A DNA stretch of 64,000 bases from SMWN01 sp965261165 (GCA_965261165.1 OZ253445.1:2046001-2110000), one strand, 5' to 3'. Counted from the stretch's first letter, positions 41,401-49,963 are shown. Numbers and translations are program-made. The notes: a model not told the origin generated them from the sequence alone.

Positions 41401-42190
41401 AGAACATATCCTTTATCATAGGGATATCAATTTCAGTAAGAGAAGATGGCCAATAGCTTGCCGTTAGAGCATTGATTAAAGAAAGAGCAGCTGCGTCATT
41501 ATTTTGATCGTTAACATAGCTGTTAGCATCATTGGCCCATTGCTGGAGCGAATGACATTGTTCGTCTGATAATTTTTTTTTGTTGCATGCCAAATCTTCA
41601 AGGTTTTGTTGTAGTAACATGCATACATCCTCAAAACCTAGTAAATTAGACTCTGCAGCATCAGAAGCTATTTTTCCAAGATAAGTAATTATATTTTCTA
41701 ATGATGATTCTGTTTTATAATTTTCAATGGCCAATTTCAGGGAATTAACCGAGTCCATCGATAAAGCGTCAGTTTCTTCAGCCACTACTTCGTCGTTGTC
41801 TTTTAGCTTTATCCCCATCATGCCCGCAATTATGCTGGTATCTTCGTATCTCAATGGTAGAGGCCATTGTTGGTTCTCAAGGTTTAAAAGCAGGGCTCTC
41901 CCCAGATCATCATTTTCCGGGTCATTTATATATTTCCCGGCAAGTTCGACCCACGCTGTTAATAGAGTTTTTTGAGCGCTGGACAAATCCTTTTTTTGCT
42001 TAATTAATTCAAGAATATTTTCATCAAAGAGCAAATAAATATCCTGGAAGCCGAGCGACGATTCTTTAGTAATGGCTTGAGAAAATTCATTGATCGCCTC
42101 AGATAGCTTGCCAAGTGAGTCTGTATCACTGATATTTTCGTGAGTGATGATTTGGTTAAGCTTGGTAAAGCAATTATCAAGAGAGGGCAT
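38477..42190 (-). CDS. chpA: ChpA-type hybrid chemotaxis histidine kinase
   Basis: 1237 aa. Order: two copies of an unnamed module (about 40-135 and 180-275; pattern GF.D...L...N.......L...Q...L..W......Y.ND.......L...L....WP), a helical region, an Hpt domain with phospho-His in AHTVKGAA (about 517), dimerisation and HATPase region (HILRNSLDHG about 825, DDGAGLDHDAI, SGRGIGMDLV), a CheW-like domain (about 960-1090), and a C-terminal receiver with Asp in LLVDMEMPRMNG (about 1166). This is a CheA of the Pil-Chp system controlling type IV pili. It has one clear Hpt, far fewer than P. aeruginosa ChpA. Confidence 0.9.
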   Translation of the reverse strand: MPSLDNCFTKLNQIITHENISDTDSLGKLSEAINEFSQAITKESSLGFQDIYLLFDENILELIKQKKDLSSAQKTLLTAWVELAGKYINDPENDDLGRALLLNLENQQWPLPLRYEDTSIIAGMMGIKLKDNDEVVAEETDALSMDSVNSLKLAIENYKTESSLENIITYLGKIASDAAESNLLGFEDVCMLLQQNLEDLACNKKKLSDEQCHSLQQWANDANSYVNDQNNDAAALSLINALTASYWPSSLTEIDIPMIKDMFCLVDEPDQIKDSSPSDIVDGKSKYSITENNVTASAEAYPVSPMLIDMLLDEIRKIEKDINEAKTKIISESIDEKLRSDALMQLSTRLERFGNACQAAELAGLYQTSGIMRENIALLNENEGIASQELGDLIGKWPKSVEGYLLSLGDNSGSENLVNTLNSKALYKPLIPEVVPALIDLLNAPYPSEEETKETRQTEATPEDVSLKLPTDISQELLDGLLQELPSQTEGLSNAIHALIDGSGGNKESENAQRIAHTVKGAANTVGIRGIASLTHQIEDIFLLLNKHQKLPSRALAYSLIVAADCLEEMSESLTSQEEVPANSLKVFQSILDWNNRLENEGIKILDDDATSVSENTASKKDIEEKPENDTEDEQVTIATLRVQAPIIDDLIRLLGETIILTTQLQEKIKNSTDETEELVNLNETTHELVNQLEQQVELRTIANVPQAVNQNEIFDALELEQYSELNTVTNQLAESTLDSVELNRHIKHDLHELDELLVDQSRLHREAQRLVMRTRMVPIKTIAPRLQRNVRQTCRLIGKQATLHLAGTDTLIDSDILNNLVDPLIHILRNSLDHGIEDRNERINKNKDPEGKIDLSFSSEGTQIVVRCKDDGAGLDHDAIRVTAIKRGLIEPEEKPTPIELDRMILKPGFSTSKKTTQISGRGIGMDLVYSQILASKGAIHIESKRDEGLQIELRMPVTLISSHVLIIRHRNKILAVSSRGVEQILHPSDSEIIESYDGFMCKVDNELIELSNLEDLIDFSGDQRLKDRETRPALLIREEDINKVVYLQEIVDSRELVIKSMGKHMNNIHGIPGAIILGDGSVAPVLDIPDLLRSSTRREERTEHDDLEHTSINAILPTVLIVDDSLSARRALAQVVKDAGYDIRTAKDGVEAVEITEKKVPNILLVDMEMPRMNGMELTAYIRANPETADIPVIMVTSRSTEKHREQASSAGVNVHLTKPFSEDDLLDHISKLLN

Positions 42191-42267
42191 TAGATATTTA
42201 CTGTTATTCTTGCTTCTATTTTTTCTACTTCAGATTCGCTCATCATTCGATTTCACCAATATTTCTT

Positions 42268-42639
42268 TCATAAAGTTGGTATCGTTTCTAATAATGGGGC
42301 TGGCCAGTAATCGCTCCTAGAAATATTTAATATGTTTTCTGCATTAGAATCATCTGCATGATTGATGTAGTTCTTTGCTAATTCAATCCAGTTATTAATA
42401 AGCTGCTGCGGTGCCTTGTAAACAGAACCATAAGATGTTTCAAGCAAGGAATTTTCAAGTAAAAAACAAGCATTCTGAAACCCTGACATATTTTGTTCGC
42501 CTGCACAGGTGCCAATTCCTTCAGGTTTTTGAGCAACCGCATTCAGTAAATCTTCTGGATTATCATTTTGATAGGATGTGCCGAGTTTAGAAAGAGACTC
42601 AATATGTTGCATCGGTGTTGAAATGGATTTTTTTGTCAC
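42268..42639 (-). CDS. Stand-alone copy of the ChpA N-terminal module
   Basis: 123 aa, soluble. Residues about 45-120 (GFQNACFLLENSLLE..., WIELAKNYINHADDS, YWPAPL) match both N-terminal modules of ChpA next door (GFQDIYLLFDENILEL, WVELAGKYINDPEND, QWPLPL). It lies between pilJ and chpA, on the same strand, and ends 77 bp before chpA. It probably arose by splitting or duplication of the chpA 5' end. Function is unknown; a protein-interaction role in the array is likely. Confidence 0.75.
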   Translation of the reverse strand: MTKKSISTPMQHIESLSKLGTSYQNDNPEDLLNAVAQKPEGIGTCAGEQNMSGFQNACFLLENSLLETSYGSVYKAPQQLINNWIELAKNYINHADDSNAENILNISRSDYWPAPLLETIPTL

Positions 42640-42675
42640 AGATTAATCACTGGTCTATGGAAGTAACAAATAATT

Positions 42676-44106
42676 TTAAAGTGATAAGTCTAATTTAGTA
42701 GACGCGCCCATGCCTTCCATATCTATGTCCATGACGGTATCTTTATCATCTTCGCTCAAAGTAAACACAGAGACTGCTGCCACCAGTGAGAATGCCTGTT
42801 GTACTAGTTCATCCGTATGGCTTGTTTGCTCTCTTAAATGGTTACCTGTTTTGCGCACACTTCTTCGAATAACGTCAGCACGTTCACGTAACTGTCGACT
42901 TCGACGACTTTGCATGGAAGCGCTTTTTGAGATTTTTTGCACCATTTCCACAAGGTTTGCCGTATTTTTTTGTGTTTCTTCCATTTCTCTACCGGCTTGT
43001 TCTGCGAGTTCGCTGCCTTCTACCACCTGGCTGGTAAGTTCATTCATGGTACTCACCGTACTGGTTGTTTCTAACTGAATGTTTTTTACCAGCGTGGCAA
43101 TTTCTGATGTTGCCTCACGAGAGCTTTCTGCCAATCGCTGTACTTCATCGGCGACAACCGCGAAGCCACGACCAGCTTCACCAGCAGAAGCTGCGTGCAT
43201 ACTGGCATTAAGCGCTAAAATATGGGTTCTTTCAGAAATATTATTAATTAGGTTCACCGCCGTACTAATTTCCTGAGAACGCTCACCAAGTCTTTTAATG
43301 CGTTTTTCAGTTTCACGAATGGTGTCTCGAATGGTATTGATGCTATTAACAGTATCCGTTACCGAGGTCATAGCGGTAACTGTTGTTTTAGTTGCATCTT
43401 CGGCTGCGGTATTAGATGCTTCAGCAAGTTTGTTGATCTCAGCCATCGTACCCACGGCAGATTTTAGTTCCGTTACCGTCTGTTCTACTTCATTTCTTTC
43501 ATTGTCAGCAAGCAATATAACGTTATCAGCCTGTGATTTTACCAGATTTGATGTTTCTGCAACTTCTTCTGCGATATCCATCACTTCAGTTAAAATACTA
43601 GAAGTTTCAGACGACATCATGTTAAGCGCATCGGCAATAGGGCCGGTTATGTCTTCATTGACTTTTGCTCTTACAGTCAGATCTTTTTGAGCAAGTTGTG
43701 CAACGGTTTGAAGCAGAGTGACGATAGAATCATTGAGTGTTTCATTTTCGTCTTCAGCATAGGAAGTTGATGTCATTCGCTCATTAAGCATGGTATCGAT
43801 AGATTTGCTCATCACCCCAAATTCATCCTTACTCTTAAGACCTACGCGTGCCTCCAGATCGCCTTTGGCGACTTTTTCCAAGATATTACTCATGCGATTC
43901 AGTGGTACATCAAATGACTTGATGATAGATAGGGTAGAAACAATGGTTAATATGATGACCAGAACGAGTCCTCCTCCTGGCGTTACACCGCCCATGATAT
44001 CAATTTCTGCTGTGGTGACAAGTACCGCATACAAAATTATGAATAACATAGAATTAAATGTTGTTAATGCAATAATTCTATTTTTGATTTTCATATCGTT
44101 TAGCAT
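42676..44106 (-). CDS. pilJ: PilJ-like methyl-accepting chemotaxis protein
   Basis: 476 aa. Two TM segments (about 14-31 and 46-64) are joined by only about 14 residues, so there is no periplasmic sensor domain. HAMP (about 65-115), coiled coil, and the signalling hairpin tip ISERTHILALNASMHAASAGEAGRGF (split as ISERTHILALNASM, HAASAGEAGRGF) follow, with VADEVQRLAESSREAT after it. In P. aeruginosa PilJ is about 680 aa with two periplasmic domains. Here the signal must come through the membrane, cytoplasm or a partner. Confidence 0.88.
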   Translation of the reverse strand: MLNDMKIKNRIIALTTFNSMLFIILYAVLVTTAEIDIMGGVTPGGGLVLVIILTIVSTLSIIKSFDVPLNRMSNILEKVAKGDLEARVGLKSKDEFGVMSKSIDTMLNERMTSTSYAEDENETLNDSIVTLLQTVAQLAQKDLTVRAKVNEDITGPIADALNMMSSETSSILTEVMDIAEEVAETSNLVKSQADNVILLADNERNEVEQTVTELKSAVGTMAEINKLAEASNTAAEDATKTTVTAMTSVTDTVNSINTIRDTIRETEKRIKRLGERSQEISTAVNLINNISERTHILALNASMHAASAGEAGRGFAVVADEVQRLAESSREATSEIATLVKNIQLETTSTVSTMNELTSQVVEGSELAEQAGREMEETQKNTANLVEMVQKISKSASMQSRRSRQLRERADVIRRSVRKTGNHLREQTSHTDELVQQAFSLVAAVSVFTLSEDDKDTVMDIDMEGMGASTKLDLSL

Positions 44107-44140
44107 GATAATTTACCTGTTTGTAATGTCCTTTTTTGGC

Positions 44141-44707
44141 TTATGCAAGATCATTTGTCTCGAGAGATTTTAAATTTTCAATGACTATGCTTATATCAAT
44201 TTCAAGCCAGATTATTTTATCGATTTCATAAGTATTGCTGATGGCATCTGAAAATATTTCTGGCACATTGTCAGGATGAGGAATTGATTCAGTACTTTCT
44301 TCATCAATTTCTACAGCAACAGGTAATTCGTTGATCAACAAGCCAACAGCATCGATTCCTTCATCAATAACGAACACGACTTTGTTTTCTCTCTCTGATG
44401 TCTTTTTTTCAGCGAGAAATTTATCAATTTTAAATACTGGAATCAGATTACCACGAAGATTTATCATGCCGCTCAACCATGGGGAAACATTAGGTATGGA
44501 GTAAACGGTGGTATTTATTGTTGCTTCACAGAGTATAGATTTATCAAAAAGTAAATGCTGATTGCCTATAATGATCCCGTACCTAAGGTGTCTAACTTCG
44601 TCTTCTTCTTTACCAAGACCTTCAAGGAGATGAATCTCTGGATTTACCTTCATCCATTGCGAGTGATCATCTTGAGATTCACTCATCATCAATTGCCCGT
44701 AGAACAC
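44141..44707 (-). CDS. pilI: PilI-type CheW adaptor
   Basis: 188 aa with one CheW domain (about 45-180): RYGIIIGNQHLLFDKSILCE, SPWLSGMINLRGNLIPVF and VGLLINELPVAVEI. CheW-like adaptors couple the receptor (PilJ) to the kinase (ChpA). Met at 44686 (MSESQDD) is an equally good start. The order pilH-pilI-pilJ-chpA is the canonical one. Confidence 0.9.
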   Translation of the reverse strand: MFYGQLMMSESQDDHSQWMKVNPEIHLLEGLGKEEDEVRHLRYGIIIGNQHLLFDKSILCEATINTTVYSIPNVSPWLSGMINLRGNLIPVFKIDKFLAEKKTSERENKVVFVIDEGIDAVGLLINELPVAVEIDEESTESIPHPDNVPEIFSDAISNTYEIDKIIWLEIDISIVIENLKSLETNDLA

Positions 44708-44753
44708 CTGAGTCTGTGTTCATAGAGTGTGATTATCTTATTAAGCATAATAA

Positions 44754-45119
44754 TCAACTGCAATTTTTTATCTGATCCATGATTTGTTCGGAGGTATAGG
44801 GTTTGGAGACAAGATCTTTGGCTCCCTGCATTTTTGCCCAGACGCGATCTGCTTTTTGTTTTTTATTGCTAACAAAAATTAATGGCATTGATTTTGTTGC
44901 GCTGTCATTGGTAATAGTTCTTGCTGCTTCATAACCATCCATTTTCTCCATAACTATATCCATAAAGATAATGTCAGGTTTCTCAGAATTTGCCTTTGCA
45001 ATGGCTTCTTTGCCATTGGTCGCAGTTACGACTTCACAGTCCAGTGTACTTAATATATTTTTAAGGTTTGATAAATCAGTTGGTGAATCATCAACTATCA
45101 AAACTTTCTTAATTGGCAT
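44754..45119 (-). CDS. pilH: PilH-type single-domain response regulator
   Basis: 121 aa CheY-fold. Acidic pair DD near residue 10, phospho-Asp in IIFMDIVMEKMDG (about 53), conserved Ser in IFVSNKK, and Lys in LVSKPYT. The segment KADRVWAKMQGAKD is the PilH signature. It lies first in the pilHIJ-chpA run and would receive phosphate from ChpA to tune pilus retraction. Confidence 0.88.
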   Translation of the reverse strand: MPIKKVLIVDDSPTDLSNLKNILSTLDCEVVTATNGKEAIAKANSEKPDIIFMDIVMEKMDGYEAARTITNDSATKSMPLIFVSNKKQKADRVWAKMQGAKDLVSKPYTSEQIMDQIKNCS

Positions 45120-45208
45120 GACTATACTCTCTCCAGAAAATGTTCTAAATTCTTGTAATTAAATTAAATTTTAAACATGATATACAACAGAACCTCCGCT
45201 GTCTTGAA

Positions 45209-46027
45209 TCAACCAGATTTTCTACTTAGCAAGGCAGGCTTGTTAAGGTATTGGTTTACTATCTCCTGAAATACCATTTGATTCACTGGTTTGATTAGGT
45301 AGGTATCACAACCAGATAAATTACCTTTAATGCGGTCTGCGGGTGATGAATTACTCGTTAGTAAAATAACAGGTGTATCTTTACATTTGCCTTCTTTAAT
45401 TGTTTTGCAGACTTCATAACCATCGACTCCAGGTAAAATAATATCGAGGAATATGACGTCATAGTTATTTTCATTTATCAGGTCAAGGGCTTCCTCGCCT
45501 GTCTCAGCCAGGTCAGTACGGGAGGTGAATGAAGAGAGTACGGTATGCATTTGTATACGAACCGGCAAGCTATCATCCACGACCAGCGCAATAGCACTAC
45601 CCTCACTATTATCATCTGCAGATTCAATTTTCGAGCCTTCATTACTTTCAACGCCTGCTATTGCAATTTCGTCATCGACATCTAGTTCTTTATTAGCAAC
45701 CTGATCCAGCACACTGATAATTCTCGATGTAATCAAGGGACGCCTGACCTGATAGTGCCTTGTCTTAAATTCACGTTGTTTAGATACCAACACAGATGGC
45801 GGGTTAGCGATATCCTGTTGCTCTAGTGTATTTCGGTAGGCACGCCATTTGATAAGTGCTCTAGGCTCATCCGCATTGACCATGAGAATGCCTGGAGACA
45901 TATCTAAATCTTTCTCAGTATAGGAGGTATGCCGACCTTGAGAATACTCAAATGCCATCTGTAAGCGTTTCTCCTCAACAGGAGGCATGCCTATCAGACC
46001 AATTGTCACAGAACCATTATCAATCAT
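45209..46027 (-). CDS. PilG-position response regulator with extra N-terminal domain
   Basis: 272 aa. The N-terminal 120 residues (GILMVNADEPRALIKWRAYR and PPSVLVSKQRE) look like a degenerate receiver without a phospho-Asp. An acidic linker follows, then a full receiver (about 145-265) with DD, IFLDIILPGVDGYE and LIKPVNQ. It replaces the usual small PilG before pilH. The N-terminal part may be a dimer or sensor domain. Confidence 0.8.
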   Translation of the reverse strand: MIDNGSVTIGLIGMPPVEEKRLQMAFEYSQGRHTSYTEKDLDMSPGILMVNADEPRALIKWRAYRNTLEQQDIANPPSVLVSKQREFKTRHYQVRRPLITSRIISVLDQVANKELDVDDEIAIAGVESNEGSKIESADDNSEGSAIALVVDDSLPVRIQMHTVLSSFTSRTDLAETGEEALDLINENNYDVIFLDIILPGVDGYEVCKTIKEGKCKDTPVILLTSNSSPADRIKGNLSGCDTYLIKPVNQMVFQEIVNQYLNKPALLSRKSG

Positions 46028-46057
46028 TTTAATCTAAAATAAGTTATTAAGTGATGA

Positions 46058-47059
46058 CTATGCATCTTCGATAGTTAAATAAACCATTGTTTGGTTAAGC
46101 AGTTGATAAGCGATCTCTCCGAATGTCATGGGGCCTTTTAAATCACCAGTTTTTTTACCTTCGAGTTCTGAATGTAAGTAGTTCAATACACAATTGCAGG
46201 AAAAAATAACATTATCTAGGGAGGGCACCGCCGCTTGAAAACTCTTTACGTAATCATCATGAGGTATGGCAAGCTTATATTCAACACCGTTAAAGAGAGG
46301 GGCATAAAAAGAAACCGATTTATTTATCTCATCCATTTCCCGAAAGGAGACGTTAATCATGGCGCCAGAATAGTTTGCGACCAATGGATAACGCATATCT
46401 ACGCCATGTTCTATTACATAATCAGCAAAATTTCCTTCAACACCGTTTATCAGGCAATTACGGACAGAAAATCCAGTTTCAGGAAATTCAAAAGTATCAC
46501 CATCCCCTTGCGCAGCGATATTTACAATGCCAATATTTGCAAATTTTCCTGGTGTCAGAGTCACATGCATGACAACAGCTTTATCTGTTGAAACTTCTCC
46601 GGTACCGCCGTTAATCACCATTGGGCTAACACTGCCTAAATCATCCAGATGCAAGCCTGTCACCCATCCGACAATTGGTTTGATAAACATATCTTCGTAT
46701 TCAGGTGCGTTACGTGCATAATCAAGATGCATCTGTGTCAGCGCAGGGAGCAACAGGATTGTGAAGCCATCATCCGGCGCTTCCTTGGCAATACTCTGGA
46801 TGGTTGGCGTATTATAAAACTTGATCTGAATTCTTCTGGCTAATGCCGGGTCAAGCTCTGTAACATATATTTTATCACGAGTCGTTTCACCACCATCTAC
46901 GCCCATGAAGTAGGGAATAGAGCCGCCAATCCATCGGCCTTTCGGTAATGATTCGAGTAATTTTTTATCTCCTGCTAACCATAAAACTTTTCCAGCTTCG
47001 ATGGCGGAGGAGACCTCTGCGACCGAGGCCAATCTAGCATTAATATTGGAAGTTGGCAT
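46058..47059 (-). CDS. FIST-like signal protein in the Chp operon
   Basis: 333 aa, soluble, no signal peptide. Features fit FIST-type sensor proteins: an alpha/beta start with GKVLWLAG and GGSIPYFMG, a central NCLINGVEGNFADYVIE, and a C-terminal FSCNCVLNYLHSELEGKKTG with GPMTFGEIAY (resembling the FIST-C end that carries Cys and G-E). FIST domains are thought to sense small ligands such as amino acids and are often next to signalling proteins. It lies 12 bp before the repeat gene's 3' end, in the same operon. Family assignment is tentative. Confidence 0.6.
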   Translation of the reverse strand: MPTSNINARLASVAEVSSAIEAGKVLWLAGDKKLLESLPKGRWIGGSIPYFMGVDGGETTRDKIYVTELDPALARRIQIKFYNTPTIQSIAKEAPDDGFTILLLPALTQMHLDYARNAPEYEDMFIKPIVGWVTGLHLDDLGSVSPMVINGGTGEVSTDKAVVMHVTLTPGKFANIGIVNIAAQGDGDTFEFPETGFSVRNCLINGVEGNFADYVIEHGVDMRYPLVANYSGAMINVSFREMDEINKSVSFYAPLFNGVEYKLAIPHDDYVKSFQAAVPSLDNVIFSCNCVLNYLHSELEGKKTGDLKGPMTFGEIAYQLLNQTMVYLTIEDA

Positions 47060-47071
47060 AATTCTAATCTC

Positions 47072-48616
47072 CTATGCTACCAAAAGCTGATCTAATTCAG
47101 CTTGGTGTTTGTTTTGATGTTTAATAAAATACTGTCTAAGAATTTTTGCTCCAACAATGCGTGATGTGTCAGATGGATTGTTTTCAATTGATATACGAAT
47201 ACGCTCAAGCATCATTTTTAGCGCAACTACATCGGTTTTTATCTCTAATTCCCCATTGATCAAGCGTTGCCAGCCTGGATGTGCATGTGGCGGGACAGAT
47301 GGTGTTTGTTCTATGGGAGTTGCCACCGCGTCGCCCAATTGTTGCGCTACCGCGTCGCCCAATTGTTGAATTTCTGCCTGCAGACGACTTTGATGTTTCG
47401 TGAAGAACTGATGCAGTATCTTGACACCAGCTTTTTGTGAGGCCTCAGAAGGATTACGTTCAATCGAAAGATGCACGCTCTCTATCATCATTTGCAGGCC
47501 AACGGTATTGGTATGCATGGCCTTCTGACCAGTGATTATTTCTTGCCAGATAGGCGCAGAAGTAGCCGGGACAACTGATGCTTGGTTGGTTGTGGCTGCG
47601 GAAATAGGTATTACGGAACCACCTAGCTGTTGAATTTCTGCCTGCAGACGACTTTGATGTTTCGTGAAGAACTGATGCAGTATCTTGACGCCAGCTTTTT
47701 GTGAGGCCTCAGAAGGATTACGTTCAATCGAAAGATGCACGCTCTCTATCATCATTTGCAGGCCAACGGTACTGGTATCAATCTTAAGGGAGCCATTAAT
47801 AATTTGTTGCCAGCAAAGGTCATTTTCGCTCGGCAAGCCAGAAGATGTTGCCGTTGCTGCCTGAGCAGGTGTTATCGTCGGCGTGATGTCACCAGACAGC
47901 ATTTTTATCTCAGCTTGATGCTGGCCTTGATTCTTAATGAAGTACCGTCTCAACATCTTGGTGCTGGCCAGCCGGGTGACTTCTGAAGGATTCGTCTGGA
48001 TATTTTGTCTAACTCTTTGAATAAGCATCTGTAATGCGACTGAGCTGGATTGAATCGGAATTTCCCCATCAATCAGTTTTTGCCATGCTGCATCGGTTTC
48101 CGCAGGCAGGTTAACTGCCCGCTTGGGTTCTGGTGAACGTGTGGCGACATGCTCAAGCGGAATAGGTGCAGCAGCAGGTGCTGCTGAGATGCTCGACTTA
48201 TAATTTTCTAGTGCAACACCTCTTCGCTCACTGACTTCTCTAGCTTCGGCATTGGTAACGTGAGCTAACTTTGCAACGGCCTGAATGGTATGGCAACTGC
48301 TCAGTGTCTCTACAATAAATTCTTCCATCTCTACAGTAAAAGCTGAGCCAGCAAATGCCCAAATTTTATTAGATTCGGTTGCATTAGGCCTGGGCACATG
48401 TAGGTAGGATCTCATCCCTGCAAACGGAAGATGTCTGAGTGTGATTGTATCTTGCTTATTCTCATTATCAGTGCGGCTCCATAATTTTTTCTTTCGCAGC
48501 GGTCCATGGTAAATGGTGATATCAACACGATTCGAAGGCTCATCAAATTCAGCAGACGCGATGTGCCAATCACTATCTAGCTTGAGTAGCCGCGCTATTA
48601 GCTCGATTTCTTGCAT
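47072..48616 (-). CDS. ISL3-transposase-like N-domain with four novel repeats
   Basis: 514 aa. Residues 1-138 align in order with the N-terminal part of the ISL3 transposase at 2756: a beta segment after W (WHIASAEFDEPSNRVDITI), then LRHLPFAGMRSYLHVP, WAFAGSAFTVEMEEFIVETL and HTIQAVAKLAHV (an HTH-like stretch). The Zn-binding cysteines and the DDE core are absent. Residues 177-240, 268-331, 356-419 and 448-511 are four repeats (W..(L/I)I.G...VALQM(L/M)I..V...I..NPSE.....K.L...F.K.Q...QAEI..L), with A/P/T-rich linkers. Repeats 2 and 3 are almost identical. The first gene of the Chp operon; GGGAGA precedes the ATG. It looks like a transposase DNA-binding part adapted for regulation. Confidence 0.75.
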   Translation of the reverse strand: MQEIELIARLLKLDSDWHIASAEFDEPSNRVDITIYHGPLRKKKLWSRTDNENKQDTITLRHLPFAGMRSYLHVPRPNATESNKIWAFAGSAFTVEMEEFIVETLSSCHTIQAVAKLAHVTNAEAREVSERRGVALENYKSSISAAPAAAPIPLEHVATRSPEPKRAVNLPAETDAAWQKLIDGEIPIQSSSVALQMLIQRVRQNIQTNPSEVTRLASTKMLRRYFIKNQGQHQAEIKMLSGDITPTITPAQAATATSSGLPSENDLCWQQIINGSLKIDTSTVGLQMMIESVHLSIERNPSEASQKAGVKILHQFFTKHQSRLQAEIQQLGGSVIPISAATTNQASVVPATSAPIWQEIITGQKAMHTNTVGLQMMIESVHLSIERNPSEASQKAGVKILHQFFTKHQSRLQAEIQQLGDAVAQQLGDAVATPIEQTPSVPPHAHPGWQRLINGELEIKTDVVALKMMLERIRISIENNPSDTSRIVGAKILRQYFIKHQNKHQAELDQLLVA

Positions 48617-48639
48617 AGAAAATATCTCCCATGTGCAAG

Positions 48640-48658
48640 CTTTATAGAAACTATAAAG
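48640..48658. promoter_or_regulatory. Perfect stem-loop in the Chp operon leader
   Basis: CTTTATAG (48640-48647), AAA, CTATAAAG (48651-48658), 24 bp upstream of the first ATG of the operon. There is no T-run, so a binding site or 5' UTR hairpin near the ribosome site is likelier than a terminator. Confidence 0.5.
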
Positions 48659-49186
48659 ACCTGTTTATAACCTGCCATAAATACCCAGTTTATTTTGTTA
48701 TGTTGAAAAACATAAACACCTTATTGCCATTTTACGCCGCAATTAAACGGCCCGAATATACCATTGAGTGGATGTTATTTAAATAGTTCACACCCCAAGT
48801 CTTTATTTACCGCCTGTGAGTCTGCGATGATACTATCTCTAAAGTGTGTTTTTACAAAGCGAAAAAGCACATATTAGATTATCAGCATCACGCCTTTACC
48901 TTTAACAAAAGACAGTATGATCAGCATCAAAATAAACGACTTTAAAAATCTTATTCAAATAGAACAGCTAAGCGCTGAGAGTCGTTGATGTGAGTTTCAG
49001 CCTGTATCTCACCAAGAAATCTCTGATCAAGCCATGAGTTGATATCTCGTTTCTACGTCACCTAGGCATGGATGTAGGTGATGGGGGCTTTGCAGAACTT
49101 CGCAATAATAGCTCTGTTATTGCGTACGTTTCACGCCTTGAGCTTAATCATGGGCTCCTTAAAAAGTATTATCTTGTTGAAATCAA
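48659..49186. other. Long intergenic region, nothing recognised
   Basis: About 530 bp upstream of the Chp operon. Short open frames exist on both strands without family resemblance. It probably holds the operon promoter and more of the decaying cNMP-domain neighbourhood. Confidence 0.4.
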
Positions 49187-49798
49187 CTATTCCTTTCTTT
49201 TTTTACGTTGTTCTACCACACTGGAGAAGGCCAAGGCGATACGAGGGATGCTCTCAAAAAAACCTGTTAAATCTTTATATTTTGCTTGTAAAAGTTGAGT
49301 TGTTTTCAAGGTTCGTACACAAGCACTTCTGACGCCACCAGAAAAATATCCCATTTCGCCGATAGGCTCGCCAGCACCGATTTTTGCTATAGAAGTTTCA
49401 TCGCCGACATTAATTTAGACGGAAAACCTCGACAAGACCTGATGCAATCACAAACAGGGAAGGGTCATCCTCTCCCTGTATGATAAAAGTTTCATTGGGC
49501 GGGTAACTAACTTCTGTGAAAATCCTGCTCAGTGTTGCCAGTTCCATTGACGATAATGTTGCGAATACAAGAGATGCTGCAAGTCTGGCGACACGTTGTT
49601 TTTTACGCTGTTATCCAGCTCTTCCTGGGTCATAACGCCTTGCTCTATCAGTAATTCTCCAATACGTTTATTCTCGTCACCATGAGCGAGCGAAGCATTG
49701 TTCTGCTTCTCAACAATATTATTGATTGCACCCTTGGATGCCAATATATATTTTCCAAGTTTGTGTTCGCCAGCACCACCCAGATTACCTTTAGTCAA
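49187..49798 (-). pseudogene. Cyclic-nucleotide-binding-domain protein, two frameshifts
   Basis: N-terminal part (from 49798): KRIGELLIEQGVMTQEELDN, a T2SE-N-like motif. After a frame change near 49593: VARLAASLVFATLSSMELAT and YPPNETFIIQGEDDPSLFVI then ASGLVEVFRLN. After another change near 49412: SIAKIGAGEPIGEMGYFSGG then VRSACVRTL, ending RKKRKE and TAG (49187-49189). These are the three parts of one cNMP-binding domain; G-E-P-I-G-E-M is the phosphate-binding cassette. Inactive unless both shifts are sequence errors. Confidence 0.75.
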
Positions 49799-49963
49799 AA
49801 CAACCTTCGCCCTAATAAAATTAATTTGTTACGCCCAGAGTGTAGATGAGGCTAGTGAGCTAATCAATAGTATTGCAAAGTAAATATCTGCAATAGGCTA
49901 ATGATTGTCCGCGGGTGTGTCCCCTCATCCCCCCCCCCTCATAATATAAGCTGGATATGAAAG

